Under the pieces are notes generated by a model. It was not told the origin of the DNA. It saw only the letters and a list, made by a program, of their open reading frames with translations, and did not search any database. Shown one piece after another: positions 8,764 to 17,433 of a stretch of 64,000 nt of DNA (positions within the stretch are counted from its first letter, which is position 1; every line of letters begins with the position of its first letter). The position numbers were made by a program, and so were the translations under genes. This stretch comes from Gordonia sihwensis NBRC 108236 (GTDB lineage: Bacteria; Actinomycetota; Actinomycetes; Mycobacteriales; Mycobacteriaceae): the NCBI RefSeq assembly GCF_000333035.1, contig NZ_BANU01000019.1:58343-122342 (forward strand). The letters are read 5' to 3'.

Positions 8764-9747
8764 ATGTCCAAGCTCACGACTCGACGGATCCTGGCCGCCT
8801 CCGCCGTGGCCATCGTCGCCGCAGGCGCGTCAGCGGCACCGGCGCACGCGGCGTCGACTCCGGGGGTATCGGCGACATGCGCACCCGGTGAATCGGCCGA
8901 TGCGAGCATCCGCAATCCGATCAACGGCAACGTCCTGATCCCGATCACCGCCGACTGCAAACGGGCGGCACCGGTCACGGCGGCACTGGGTGACGGGTTG
9001 CTCCGCCTGTTCGGTCAGGAACCGATCCTGCGGGACCTCAACCAGGCGATCGCCGTCGGTCCGGCACTGCCGACCAAGGCCTCCATCGCGGGCGGCGGGA
9101 TCACCGCCGCGATCGCGGTCACCGGCGGTGAGGCGCATTCGCTCGCCAATGTGCTGAGCCTCGGTGTCGCCGCCGGTCTCCTCGGCGGAAAGGCCTCGGC
9201 CAATGCGACGGTGCTCGGAGCCTCCGTGGCGGTGGCAACGGTGACGGGCGCGCGCGCCGAGGCCACCGCCCTCCCCGCGGCACTCGCCTTCAGCACCGCC
9301 GACGCCCGCGGACGCACCACGACGACCACGGCGTTCGGCGGGGTCACCTCGGCGAGCAGTGGCAAGGGGCCCGGCAACGGCGCGATCTGTACGGCGGCCT
9401 TCGGCACCGCCGAGGTCCGCTCCGGAAACTCGGTGACCGACTCCTGCACCAGCGTGGGATTCCTGTTCCAGCGGACGCAGCACGACGACGGCCCGATCGC
9501 TCTCTCGGTCAAGAACCCGCTCGACGTGAGCCTGGTGAATCCCTTCGGCGAATCACTCGGCGACCTCGTCGGTGTGGTCGGCTCGGTGGTCGACGTTCCG
9601 GACGCGGTGCACGATCTCCTCGGTGCGCGGATGGTGCCGCGCCTGAACAGCGATGTGGTCCGCGTCGTGATGGATCCCGCCCGGCCGCGACTGGAGACCG
9701 ACATCCCGGCCTGGCTGCGCGGCGAGACGCGACCCAAGGGCCGTTAG
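8764..9747 (+). CDS. Secreted Ala-rich hypothetical protein
   Basis: This 327-residue protein has a clear Sec signal (MSKLTTRRILAASAVAIVAA, cleavage predicted after AHA near residue 29). The mature part is rich in Ala, Gly, Val and Thr with a low-complexity middle (about residues 110-190), four cysteines (CAPG, DCKRA, ICTAA, DSCTS) that could form two disulfides, and a more ordinary C-terminal third. I do not recognise the family. GGGGAGG eight bases before the ATG sets the start, and a possible -10 box TAGTTT lies at 8694-8699. Its stop overlaps the stop of the convergent DUF998 gene by 4 bases. Confidence 0.8.
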   Translation: MSKLTTRRILAASAVAIVAAGASAAPAHAASTPGVSATCAPGESADASIRNPINGNVLIPITADCKRAAPVTAALGDGLLRLFGQEPILRDLNQAIAVGPALPTKASIAGGGITAAIAVTGGEAHSLANVLSLGVAAGLLGGKASANATVLGASVAVATVTGARAEATALPAALAFSTADARGRTTTTTAFGGVTSASSGKGPGNGAICTAAFGTAEVRSGNSVTDSCTSVGFLFQRTQHDDGPIALSVKNPLDVSLVNPFGESLGDLVGVVGSVVDVPDAVHDLLGARMVPRLNSDVVRVVMDPARPRLETDIPAWLRGETRPKGR

Positions 9748-10457
9748 CCTGCGGTGCCGTCGTCCGCCGAGTTCGCGGAGGCGGCACGCGCGCCGCGTCC
9801 CCACCGGGCGATCGCGACGCCCCAGAACGCCAGCCACAGGCTCATCCCGCCGACCTGGATCCGCTGGGCCAGTCCCAGCCGGTAGTCGCCGCCGAGCCGG
9901 TCGGCGGCCAGCATCCAGACGGTCGCGAGCACGACGACGGCGAAGACCAGACCGCCCCCGTAACGCAGCCACGCCCAGTCGCCCCGCCGCCAGGCCGCCA
10001 ATGACGCCGCGACCATCGCCACGAAGATCGCGAACACCGCGAGCGAGCTCGTGAGGGCGTGAACGTGCTGCAACTGCGGCAGCAGGCCGCGTGACTCGGA
10101 TGGGCACCCCGGGTCGCGACCGGCCAGACACTCGATCGGCATCAGCGCGTCGGCGATGGTCGACGCACCGAACGCGCCGATCGCCACCGCGGCGGTGATC
10201 GAGAACCTGTTGCGCACCAGCGACGGCGGCCAACGGAGGCCGAACGCGGCGAGCAGCGAGAAGACCCCGGTCAGCACGTCGCCAGTCACGTAGACATCGC
10301 GGTGCGGCATGTGGCCGCTGTCGAGCTCGGACAGGAACGAGCGCATCGGATCGAGTCCGGAATGCAGGAACAGGTCGAGCACCCACGACGAGTAGCAGAC
10401 CCCCGCCAACACCAGCATCGCGCCGACGAAGGCGGATCTGGCTCGTAATCCGTGCAC
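9744..10457 (-). CDS. DUF998 integral membrane protein
   Basis: This protein of about 237 residues has six or seven hydrophobic segments. It carries the DUF998 pattern: LFLHSGLDPMRSFLSELDSG after the first helix, then SITAAVAIGAFGASTIADALMPIEC, then LQHVHALTSSLAVF. DUF998 proteins are related to the Frag1/DRAM membrane family and their function is unknown. The start is uncertain: GTG at 10457 places it just before the first helix, while an ATG at 10559 would overlap the divergent thiolase start. I prefer the GTG. Confidence 0.78.
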   Translation of the reverse strand: MHGLRARSAFVGAMLVLAGVCYSSWVLDLFLHSGLDPMRSFLSELDSGHMPHRDVYVTGDVLTGVFSLLAAFGLRWPPSLVRNRFSITAAVAIGAFGASTIADALMPIECLAGRDPGCPSESRGLLPQLQHVHALTSSLAVFAIFVAMVAASLAAWRRGDWAWLRYGGGLVFAVVVLATVWMLAADRLGGDYRLGLAQRIQVGGMSLWLAFWGVAIARWGRGARAASANSADDGTAG

Positions 10458-10557
10458 GACGTCGGAGTCTACCGAGGTCGGCGCCCGACCGGTTCGCGCC
10501 GAGTCCCGTCGACGGCCCCTCGAACGTTTACATCGGCTGATGGTAGCTTTCTGGACC

Positions 10558-11850
10558 ATGTCACCTCGCGAACTCCAGAACGTCTATGTCCTGGGCGGTA
10601 ACCGGATCCCCTTCGCTCGTTCCAACGGCGCCTACCTGGGCGAGACGAACCAGACGATGCTCACCGCCGCGTTGAACGGCCTCGTCGACCGCTTCGGTCT
10701 CCACGACGTACGCCTGGGCGGGGTGGCCGGCGGCGCTGTCGTCAAGCTCGCCCGCGACCACAGCCTCACCCGCGAAAGCCTTCTCGACACCCCGCTGTCG
10801 CGGGCTACTCCCACCGTGGACGTGCAGCAGCAGTGCGCCACCGGAGGCCAGGCCGTGGTTCACATCGCGAACAAGATCGCGTGCAGCCAGATCGAGTCCG
10901 GCGTCGCATGCGGTGCCGACACCACCTCCGATCCGCCGATCGGATTCGGTCCTCGGCTGCGCAACCGGCTCGTCCGGGTCAACGCTGCCCGCAGCCTCCC
11001 CGACCGCCTGCGCGAGGCCGTGCAGATCCCGCTGTCATTGGACTTCGACGTCCCCAGCCCCGCCGAGCGCCGAACCAACCTCGTTCCCGGTGCCGCCCAG
11101 GCGGTGACCGGCGCGGCGTGGAACGTCACTCGCGCCGACCAGGACCGCATCGCGCTCGACTCCCACCACAATCTGGCGCGGGCCTACGACGACGGATTCT
11201 TCGACGACCTGCTGACCCCGTTCGCCGGGCTCGCCGAGGACGACAACCTGCGACGCGGTCTGACCGCCGAACGGGTCGCGGCGCTCGCACCGTGTTTCGG
11301 CGGGCCCGACGGCACGATGACGCCGGCGAACTCGACCACGCTGACCGACGGGGCGTCGTCGGTCCTGATGGGCACGGCCGCGTGGGCGCAGAGCCGCGAT
11401 CTGACCCCGCTCGCCCGGCTGGTGGACGCACAGAGCTGGGCGGTCGACTACGTGGACGGCGACCCGAAGACGCAGGGCGTGCTGATGGCGCCGGTGTACG
11501 CGGTCGACGAACTGCTGCGCCGCAACGGCCTCGCCCTGCAGGACTTCGACTTCTACGAGATCCACGAGGCATTCGCCTCTCAGGTGCTCTCGACGCTGGC
11601 CGCCTGGAACGACGATGAGTTCTGCCGGACGGCTCTGGGCCGCGACCGGGCACTCGGCGAGATCGACCGCAGCCGCCTCAATGTGTGCGGCGGCTCGCTG
11701 GCCACCGGTCATCCCTTCGGCGCCACCGGCGGCCGCATCGTCGCAACGGTCGCCAAACTCCTCGCCTCCCAACCGGGCTCGCGCGCGCTGGTCTCGATCT
11801 GCGCGGGCAGCGGCATGGCCGTCACCATGATTCTGGAATCGGCCGGCTGA
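10558..11850 (+). CDS. Acetyl-CoA C-acyltransferase (thiolase)
   Basis: This 430-residue thiolase cleaves 3-ketoacyl-CoA or condenses acyl-CoAs. It has the N-terminal substrate loop GNRIPFARSNGAY, the acyl-accepting cysteine in QQCATGG (about Cys93), the catalytic His in GGSLATGHPFGATGGR, and the C-terminal active-site segment ICAGSGMAV. It is related to FadA2 at 50156 but diverged. The ATG at 10558 starts the conserved sequence. No partner beta-oxidation genes are adjacent; its neighbours are a membrane protein and the LysG-type regulator. Confidence 0.9.
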   Translation: MSPRELQNVYVLGGNRIPFARSNGAYLGETNQTMLTAALNGLVDRFGLHDVRLGGVAGGAVVKLARDHSLTRESLLDTPLSRATPTVDVQQQCATGGQAVVHIANKIACSQIESGVACGADTTSDPPIGFGPRLRNRLVRVNAARSLPDRLREAVQIPLSLDFDVPSPAERRTNLVPGAAQAVTGAAWNVTRADQDRIALDSHHNLARAYDDGFFDDLLTPFAGLAEDDNLRRGLTAERVAALAPCFGGPDGTMTPANSTTLTDGASSVLMGTAAWAQSRDLTPLARLVDAQSWAVDYVDGDPKTQGVLMAPVYAVDELLRRNGLALQDFDFYEIHEAFASQVLSTLAAWNDDEFCRTALGRDRALGEIDRSRLNVCGGSLATGHPFGATGGRIVATVAKLLASQPGSRALVSICAGSGMAVTMILESAG

Positions 11851-11873
11851 CCGACCGCGGTCGGCGGACGCGC

Positions 11874-12830
11874 TCAGCGGCTGCCCGACGGGCGGGCCTG
11901 CACGGCGGTCGCGCGACGGCGTGGCACCAGGCCGGCCCGCGCGTGCGCGACGATGATCTCGGTGAGCGCGGTCACGGCCGGCGACCGCAGCTTCCAGTAC
12001 TGCCAGAACAGCGGTACGTCGACCGGCGTCTGCGACAGTTTCACCAGGTCTCGCCCGGTGTGCTCGTCGTCGAGATCCACTTCGGGAACCGCTCCCCAAC
12101 CGATGCCGGCGGCGATGGCCCGCCGGTACTCCGCGGCCGCCGGAATGTAGTGGACGGGCGGTGAGATCGGTTCGGCGACGAGCTGTTTCAGCGTTTTGAT
12201 CTGCAAATGGTCGTTGCTGTCGAACATCACCATCGGCGCGTAGCGCATGTCTCGGGCCCGTACGCCGTGGGGCAGCCAGTACTCGATGAACTCCGGCGAA
12301 GCGACCGCGAAGTACCGCAGGGAACCGAGTTCGATGGTCTCGCAGCCCCGCACACCGACCGGGTCGGAGGTGACGGCCCCGATCACGTCGCCCGACCGAA
12401 GCAGCGCGGTGGTGATCGACTCGTCGTCACGGTTGACGTCGATCGAGACGGCGTGCTCGCGGTGGAGTTCGGCGAGCACCGGAAGGAACCACGTCGCCAA
12501 CGAGTCGGCGTTGCAGGCGATCGACAGCTCCACCCGCGGCAGATGCCTTGGGTCGCCGTCGAACTCCGGCGCGGTCCCGATCAGCGCGCCCCGGGCCTCG
12601 GCCACCAGGACCTCCCACTGTTCGCCGAGCCGGGCGAGCACCTCGCCGTCGACGGTCGGCGTCGCGGGCTTGGTGCGGCGCACCAGCACTCTCCCCACCG
12701 ACTGCTCCAGCGCCTTGATCCGCTGGCTCACCGCGGACGGCGTGACGTGCAGCGATGCCGCCGCCGCCTCGAATGTGCCCTCACGGAGGACGGTGGCCAG
12801 CGTCACGAGTCCTTCAACCGGAAACTCCAT
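11874..12830 (-). CDS. lysG: LysR-type regulator of the ArgP/LysG group
   Basis: This 318-residue LysR protein has an N-terminal winged helix-turn-helix (GTFEAAAASLHVTPSAVSQRIKALEQ) and a substrate-binding domain beginning LPRVELSIACNADSLATWF, the signature of ArgP/LysG regulators that sense lysine, arginine or histidine. It is divergent from a LysE-type exporter, the arrangement known from Corynebacterium lysG-lysE, so activation of that exporter under high basic amino acid levels is likely. A -10 box TAGAAT (12844-12839) sits 8 bases from the ATG, suggesting a leaderless transcript. Confidence 0.92.
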   Translation of the reverse strand: MEFPVEGLVTLATVLREGTFEAAAASLHVTPSAVSQRIKALEQSVGRVLVRRTKPATPTVDGEVLARLGEQWEVLVAEARGALIGTAPEFDGDPRHLPRVELSIACNADSLATWFLPVLAELHREHAVSIDVNRDDESITTALLRSGDVIGAVTSDPVGVRGCETIELGSLRYFAVASPEFIEYWLPHGVRARDMRYAPMVMFDSNDHLQIKTLKQLVAEPISPPVHYIPAAAEYRRAIAAGIGWGAVPEVDLDDEHTGRDLVKLSQTPVDVPLFWQYWKLRSPAVTALTEIIVAHARAGLVPRRRATAVQARPSGSR

Positions 12831-12903
12831 ATTAAGTCATTCTAATCTTTACTAAGAATCATTTGTTGGACTAATGAGGTCGACGTTCCTAGCGTGGACT
12901 CAC
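12831..12903. promoter_or_regulatory. Divergent lysG/lysE promoter region
   Basis: This A+T-rich segment in GC-rich surroundings contains two outward -10 boxes: TAGAAT on the minus strand (12844-12839) and TAGCGT on the plus strand (12890-12895). Each lies about 8 bases from the respective start codon. The A+T-rich core 12831-12873, with repeated TTA/TAA half-sites, is the likely LysG binding region by analogy with Corynebacterium. Confidence 0.6.
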
Positions 12904-13524
12904 GTGATCAGCACGTACCTTCTCGCCGCGCTCGCCGGCCTCGTGACCGGCGCCGGCCTCATCATCGCGATCGGACCGCAGAACATCTATGTCATCCGGC
13001 AAGGCGTGAGTGGTGCCTACGTACTCCCGGTGATCGCGGTCTGCGTGGTCTCCGACATCGTCCTGATCAGCGCGGGAACGGCGGGGCTCGGCGCCTTGGT
13101 CTCCGCTCATCCGAGCGCCGTCGCGATCGCTGAGTTCGTCGGCGGCGGCTACTTGCTCGTCTTGGCCGCCCTCGCCGCGCGGCGCGCTCTTCGCCCTGGC
13201 TCCGGACCCGCGCACTCCGGCTCCGGACGGACCGTGGGGCTGTGGGCTGCACTGGGCACCGCACTCGCTCTGACCTGGCTCAACCCCCACACTTACCTCG
13301 ACACGGTTCTCACCCTCGGATCGATCGCCAACAGTCACGGCGGCGCCAAGTGGTCGTTCACGATCGGCGCATGCACGGCATCCCTGATCTGGTTTCTGAT
13401 GCTGGGCCTCGGCGCCCGGCGGATGGCGCCGGTGTTCGCCTCTGCGCGCGCGTGGCGCGTCCTCGACACCGCGATCGCCGCCGTGATGGCCGCTCTCGGC
13501 GTGATGCTGATCGCCGGAGCCTGA
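12904..13524 (+). CDS. lysE: LysE/ArgO-type amino acid exporter
   Basis: This 206-residue membrane protein has six predicted helices. It carries the LysE family segment GAGLIIAIGPQNIYVIRQG in helix 1 and TWLNPHTYLDTV in the middle, whose Asn-Pro is conserved. It should export lysine or arginine. The GTG at 12904 is chosen because the family usually has about 20 residues before the GPQN motif, and TAGCGT lies 8 bases before it, as for a leaderless start. An ATG at 12874 would add ten residues and overlap the promoter. Confidence 0.88.
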   Translation: MISTYLLAALAGLVTGAGLIIAIGPQNIYVIRQGVSGAYVLPVIAVCVVSDIVLISAGTAGLGALVSAHPSAVAIAEFVGGGYLLVLAALAARRALRPGSGPAHSGSGRTVGLWAALGTALALTWLNPHTYLDTVLTLGSIANSHGGAKWSFTIGACTASLIWFLMLGLGARRMAPVFASARAWRVLDTAIAAVMAALGVMLIAGA

Positions 13525-13621
13525 GTCGCACGCAGCGCGCCAGACGACGTCGCTGTACACCTCTCCCCGCGCACCGGACGTCTCTAGACTCGGCTGTACA
13601 GGCGAAGTGAGGAGAAGTGAG

Positions 13622-14863
13622 ATGACCGGACCGAACCGACCCTCCGACCCCGTCGTGATCATCGGCGGCGGGCTCGCCGGAGCGAAGACCGCCGAGCAAT
13701 TGCGGGAGAACGGATACTCCGGCGGCGTGGTGCTGATCGCCGCCGAGCGCGTCGCACCCTATGAGCGCCCACCGCTGTCGAAGGAGTTCCTCGCCGGAAG
13801 CAAGTCGCTGCCGGAGTTCACCGTCCACGACGAGGCCTGGTACGCAGATAACGACGTCGACCTGAGGTTGGGCGTGCGCGCCGAGTCCGTCGACACCGCA
13901 TCGCGGACCGTGCGTCTCAGCGACGGCGGTGCCGTCGCCTACTCCGCACTGGTGCTGGCCACCGGGTCGACGTCCGTGCATCCGCCGATCGACGGCGCCG
14001 ACGCGGCGGGCGTTCACTATCTCCGCACCGTGGACGAGGCGTCCGCGCTTCTGGAGACCTTCGGCGAGGGCAAGCGGCTCGCGGTGATCGGCGGAGGCTG
14101 GATCGGCCTGGAGGTGGCGGCCGCGGCCCGGCGTCGCGACACGGAGGTGACCGTGGTGGAGGCCGCCGATCAGCCGTTGCGGGCCGCGCTCGGACCCGAG
14201 ATCGGCGCTGCCTTCGCCGATCTGCATCGCGCGCACGGTGTCGACCTGCGCACCGGGCGCAAGGTCTCGTCGATCACCGTCGCCGACGGCAGGGCCACCG
14301 GCCTCGAACTCGACGACGGAACGACCGTCACGGCCGACGCGGTCCTCATCGCCGTCGGAGCCCGGGCCGAGACCGGGCTCGCCGAAGCCGCCGGGCTCAC
14401 GCTCGCCGACGGCGGGGTGGCCACCGACAGCCGGCTGCGGACCAGCGCAGCGGACGTGTACGCGGCCGGCGACATCGCCGCCGCCATGCACCCGATCCTG
14501 CGGACGCGGGTCCGCACCGAGCATTGGGCCAACGCTCTCAACCAGCCAGCCGTGGTCGCGGAGAACATCGTCGGGCGCGACACCGAGTACACCCGCATGC
14601 CCTACTTCTTCACCGATCAGTACGACCTCGGAATGGAGTACCGGGGCCTCGCCGAGGGCTACCGGCGCGTGGTGACGCGCGGCGACGTCTCCGGGCTGGA
14701 GTTCCTGGCCTTCTGGCTCGACGAGGCCGGAACCGTTCTGGCCGGGATGAACGTGAACATCTGGGACGCCGGCGACGACATCGCAGCCCTGGTGCAGGCA
14801 CGGCGCCCGGTGGACGCCGCCGCGCTGGCCGACCCCGAAGTACCCTTGTCGAGCCTGATCTGA
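13622..14863 (+). CDS. FAD-dependent ferredoxin/rubredoxin reductase
   Basis: This 413-residue flavoprotein has an N-terminal FAD dinucleotide motif (VVIIGGGLAGAKTAEQL), the ferredoxin reductase segment PYERPPLSKEFL, an NAD(P)H motif (GGGWIGLEVAAAARRR) and the second FAD contact VYAAGDIA followed by a reductase C-terminal domain. It transfers electrons from NAD(P)H to a ferredoxin, commonly for cytochrome P450 or ring-oxygenase systems, but no such partner is in this window. GAGGAGA precedes the ATG at 13622. Confidence 0.9.
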   Translation: MTGPNRPSDPVVIIGGGLAGAKTAEQLRENGYSGGVVLIAAERVAPYERPPLSKEFLAGSKSLPEFTVHDEAWYADNDVDLRLGVRAESVDTASRTVRLSDGGAVAYSALVLATGSTSVHPPIDGADAAGVHYLRTVDEASALLETFGEGKRLAVIGGGWIGLEVAAAARRRDTEVTVVEAADQPLRAALGPEIGAAFADLHRAHGVDLRTGRKVSSITVADGRATGLELDDGTTVTADAVLIAVGARAETGLAEAAGLTLADGGVATDSRLRTSAADVYAAGDIAAAMHPILRTRVRTEHWANALNQPAVVAENIVGRDTEYTRMPYFFTDQYDLGMEYRGLAEGYRRVVTRGDVSGLEFLAFWLDEAGTVLAGMNVNIWDAGDDIAALVQARRPVDAAALADPEVPLSSLI

Positions 14864-14910
14864 CACCCGTTCTGCGCTCGTCCGCAGACACATACCGAAA
14901 GGACGACGCG

Positions 14911-15273
14911 GTGGACGCGACCATCTACTACAACGCGAGCTGCAGCAAGTCCCGCACCGCCCTCGACGCCTTGCGCGACGCCGGCGCCGACGTCACCGTC
15001 GTGGAGTATCTGACCGACACCCCCGACAGAGACGCACTCGCCGAACTGATCGCGGCCGCGGGCCTATCGGTGCGCGACGCGGTCCGGAGCGGGGAGCCGC
15101 TGTATGCCGACCTCGGTCTCGACGGAGCCGACGACGATGCGCTGCTCGACGCGATGGTCGCGCACCCGTCGCTCATCCAGCGGCCGCTGGTCGTCACTGA
15201 CGCCGGGACCGTCATGGCGAGAACGCCGGAGAGTCTCCAGCGAATCGTCGAGGGTCTGCGCGGCCGCGAGTAA
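14911..15273 (+). CDS. ArsC-family (glutaredoxin-type) reductase
   Basis: This 120-residue protein has the ArsC fold with the active cysteine in YNASCSKSR (Cys11) and the C-terminal pattern HPSLIQRPLVV, which ends with the Arg-Pro typical of arsenate reductases. It may reduce arsenate with a thiol partner or be a Spx/YffB-like relative; no other ars genes are adjacent. The GTG at 14911 is set by AAAGGA upstream. It lies 47 bases after the ferredoxin reductase and 11 before the hydrolase, so the three may be co-transcribed. Confidence 0.85.
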   Translation: MDATIYYNASCSKSRTALDALRDAGADVTVVEYLTDTPDRDALAELIAAAGLSVRDAVRSGEPLYADLGLDGADDDALLDAMVAHPSLIQRPLVVTDAGTVMARTPESLQRIVEGLRGRE

Positions 15274-15284
15274 CGTCGGCAGTC

Positions 15285-16154
15285 GTGACCGCGTCGAAGC
15301 CAGAGTCGAAGCCAGAACTGATCCAGACAGCCGCCGACGTTCGTATCGCCGCCACACGCGTCGGTGAGGGCCCCACCGTTCTTCTCAACGGCGGGCTCGG
15401 CATGCCGGCGGGTGTCTGGCAGTTCACCGGCGTGCCCGCCGCACTGGTGGAGGCGGGGTTCTCCGTCATCACCTACTCGGCGCGCGGACTCGTGCCGTCG
15501 TCCGCGCCGCCCGCGCCCTACTCGGTCCCGGAGATGGCCGATGACGCCGCCGCCGTGCTCGGCCACTTCGGGGTGGACGACGCCGTCATCGCCGGCTACT
15601 CGATGGGCTGCTACATCTCCCAGGTCCTCGCGTCGTCGTGGCCGGGACGGATCCGCGGTCTCGCAATGATCGCCGGGCTTCGGTCGTCCGCCATCGGGGA
15701 GATGGTGAACGAGATGGAACTCGGGCTCATCGAGCGGCTCGGTGAGATCCCCGAAGCGGTCACCGTCTTCGAACAACTGATGACCACTCTCGGACCGGGC
15801 ATGCTCGGCGACGACCTGACCGTCCGCGCCTGGCGCGAGGTGCTGACGGCGGGCGAGCCGGTGTGGGCGTCACCGGACGGCCTCAAGGGCCAGCTCTCGG
15901 CGTCTCACGGATGGATGCTGGCCAAGGAGCCGACGCCCGAACGCCTCGCCGCGATCGACGTTCCGGCGCTCGTCGTCGCCTACCAGCACGACGTCTTCTT
16001 TCCGCCGTCGGGCAGTCGCGAAGCCGCGTCGCACATGCCGATCGCCGACTTCCACGAACTCGACGGACTCGCGCACGGCGGGCTCATGCTCGACCCCGAT
16101 CGCCGCGCGACGGCCCTGCTGGTCGAGTTCTGCCGCAAGGTCACGGCGTCGTAG
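15285..16154 (+). CDS. Alpha/beta hydrolase
   Basis: This 289-residue protein has the hydrolase nucleophile elbow GYSMG, an oxyanion region LLNGGLGMPAG, a probable catalytic Asp in VVAYQHDVFFPP and a His in LDGLAHGG. Substrate is unknown. GTG start 11 bases after the arsC-like stop suggests co-transcription. It resembles the large group of mycobacterial epoxide-hydrolase/haloperoxidase-like hydrolases without matching one subfamily clearly. Confidence 0.85.
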   Translation: MTASKPESKPELIQTAADVRIAATRVGEGPTVLLNGGLGMPAGVWQFTGVPAALVEAGFSVITYSARGLVPSSAPPAPYSVPEMADDAAAVLGHFGVDDAVIAGYSMGCYISQVLASSWPGRIRGLAMIAGLRSSAIGEMVNEMELGLIERLGEIPEAVTVFEQLMTTLGPGMLGDDLTVRAWREVLTAGEPVWASPDGLKGQLSASHGWMLAKEPTPERLAAIDVPALVVAYQHDVFFPPSGSREAASHMPIADFHELDGLAHGGLMLDPDRRATALLVEFCRKVTAS

Positions 16155-16184
16155 CCGCGCGGCTCCGTTCGGGGAGTGCGGCTC

Positions 16185-17351
16185 TCAGACCTTGTGCCCG
16201 TCCCACTCGTGGTCGTGCATGAAAGCCTCCGCGAGGCCCACCTTGTATCGGAATCCGTGACTCAGGATCGCCATGTAGGCCGGAATCAGCATCAGCGCGG
16301 GCAGCCGGTCCTCGGAATCCCAGATCACGTCGCTCGCCGCACGGAAGTCGCGCACGAACTGCCGCAGGCTGCGCCCACCTCGGCTGGACTTGCGCCAGCC
16401 GTAGAGGGTCATGCCGACGCCGATCATCCGAGTGCGGTTCTCGGGCGGGCTGATGATCTCGGTGTTCTCGCCGAAGAACGCGCGGTCGAGGCGATTCTGC
16501 CTGGTGTACATCATGATTCCGCTGGTGCCCCGCGGATTGCATTCGATCGTGTACAGCCCCTTCTCGGGGTGGTCGATGAAGTCGAGTCCCATGTGGCCGG
16601 TGAAGTTCACCGACTTCGCGAAGCGCTGCACCCAGTCGAGGATCGGCTGGTGATCGACCTGCGTGAAGGTCAGGCACGAGCTGCCGTCGATGGCGTAGTC
16701 GACGGGATAGGTGGCGTGGGCGAAGACCTCGCCGTCACGGCACACCGAGTAGGTGCAGTACCGGTCGCCCTCCATCCACTCCTGGGCGATCCACGGGTTG
16801 GTCTCGTCGTAGGTGAGGAAGTCGAGGGATTCGCCCGGCTGCGCCTTGTAGACCTTCTGCGAGCCGCGGGAGTACGTCTGCTTGATGGCGAAGGGCGTGT
16901 CGAAGTCGAGCCCGACCGTGTCCTGCGCCGAGGCCAGCTTCTTGAACTTGAGCGTGGGAAAGCCCCGCTCCACCAGCGCCTCCTGGAAGGAGAACTTGTT
17001 GTGGAGCATGTCCTCCACCTCGAATGGCGACAGGAACAGCTCGCATGCCGGCGGGAACAGACCGGCCATCATCGAGAGGATGTCGGTCTCCTCGTGGATG
17101 GGGATCACCATGTCGATGCCCTCGGACTTGACCAGTTCGGCGATCTCGCGGCAGTACTCCTGCGGCTTGAACTTGGGCGGACTGACCCGATGGAACGACG
17201 AGACGGCGTTCGAGAAGCGGCTCACCGTGATCGGGAGGCTGTCGCACGTCGACACCGTGTGCCCGGCAGCGGCGAACTGTCGCGCCAGGTTGAGCGTCAG
17301 AAACGACCTGCCGAAGGTGATGAGGACATGTTTGCGCGTACCGGAGACCAC
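16185..17351 (-). CDS. ATP-grasp family protein
   Basis: This 388-residue protein starts HVLITFGRSFLTLNLARQF, a Rossmann-like pre-ATP-grasp domain, then has ATP-binding segments (TPFAIKQTYSRGSQKVYKA, NPWIAQEWMEGDRYCTYSV) and the metal-binding segment YTIECNPRGTSG near residue 275. ATP-grasp enzymes join a carboxylate to an amine or thiol through an acyl-phosphate; the substrate here is unknown. A GTG start at 17351 lies 6 bases from a TACTCT -10 box (17363-17358), suggesting leaderless expression. It is divergent from a membrane protein at 17434. Confidence 0.82.
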   Translation of the reverse strand: MVSGTRKHVLITFGRSFLTLNLARQFAAAGHTVSTCDSLPITVSRFSNAVSSFHRVSPPKFKPQEYCREIAELVKSEGIDMVIPIHEETDILSMMAGLFPPACELFLSPFEVEDMLHNKFSFQEALVERGFPTLKFKKLASAQDTVGLDFDTPFAIKQTYSRGSQKVYKAQPGESLDFLTYDETNPWIAQEWMEGDRYCTYSVCRDGEVFAHATYPVDYAIDGSSCLTFTQVDHQPILDWVQRFAKSVNFTGHMGLDFIDHPEKGLYTIECNPRGTSGIMMYTRQNRLDRAFFGENTEIISPPENRTRMIGVGMTLYGWRKSSRGGRSLRQFVRDFRAASDVIWDSEDRLPALMLIPAYMAILSHGFRYKVGLAEAFMHDHEWDGHKV

Positions 17352-17433
17352 AGATACAGAGTAGACAAGTGAACAAGCCTCACGTGTAGCGTGTTCTTAC
17401 CGAGTACTCATTCACGACTCAGGGGATTCTTCG

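Noticed and set aside
11845..11873. Terminator between the thiolase and lysG
   Set aside because: Only a short CCGAC/GTCGG palindrome with a minimal loop is visible, too weak to claim.
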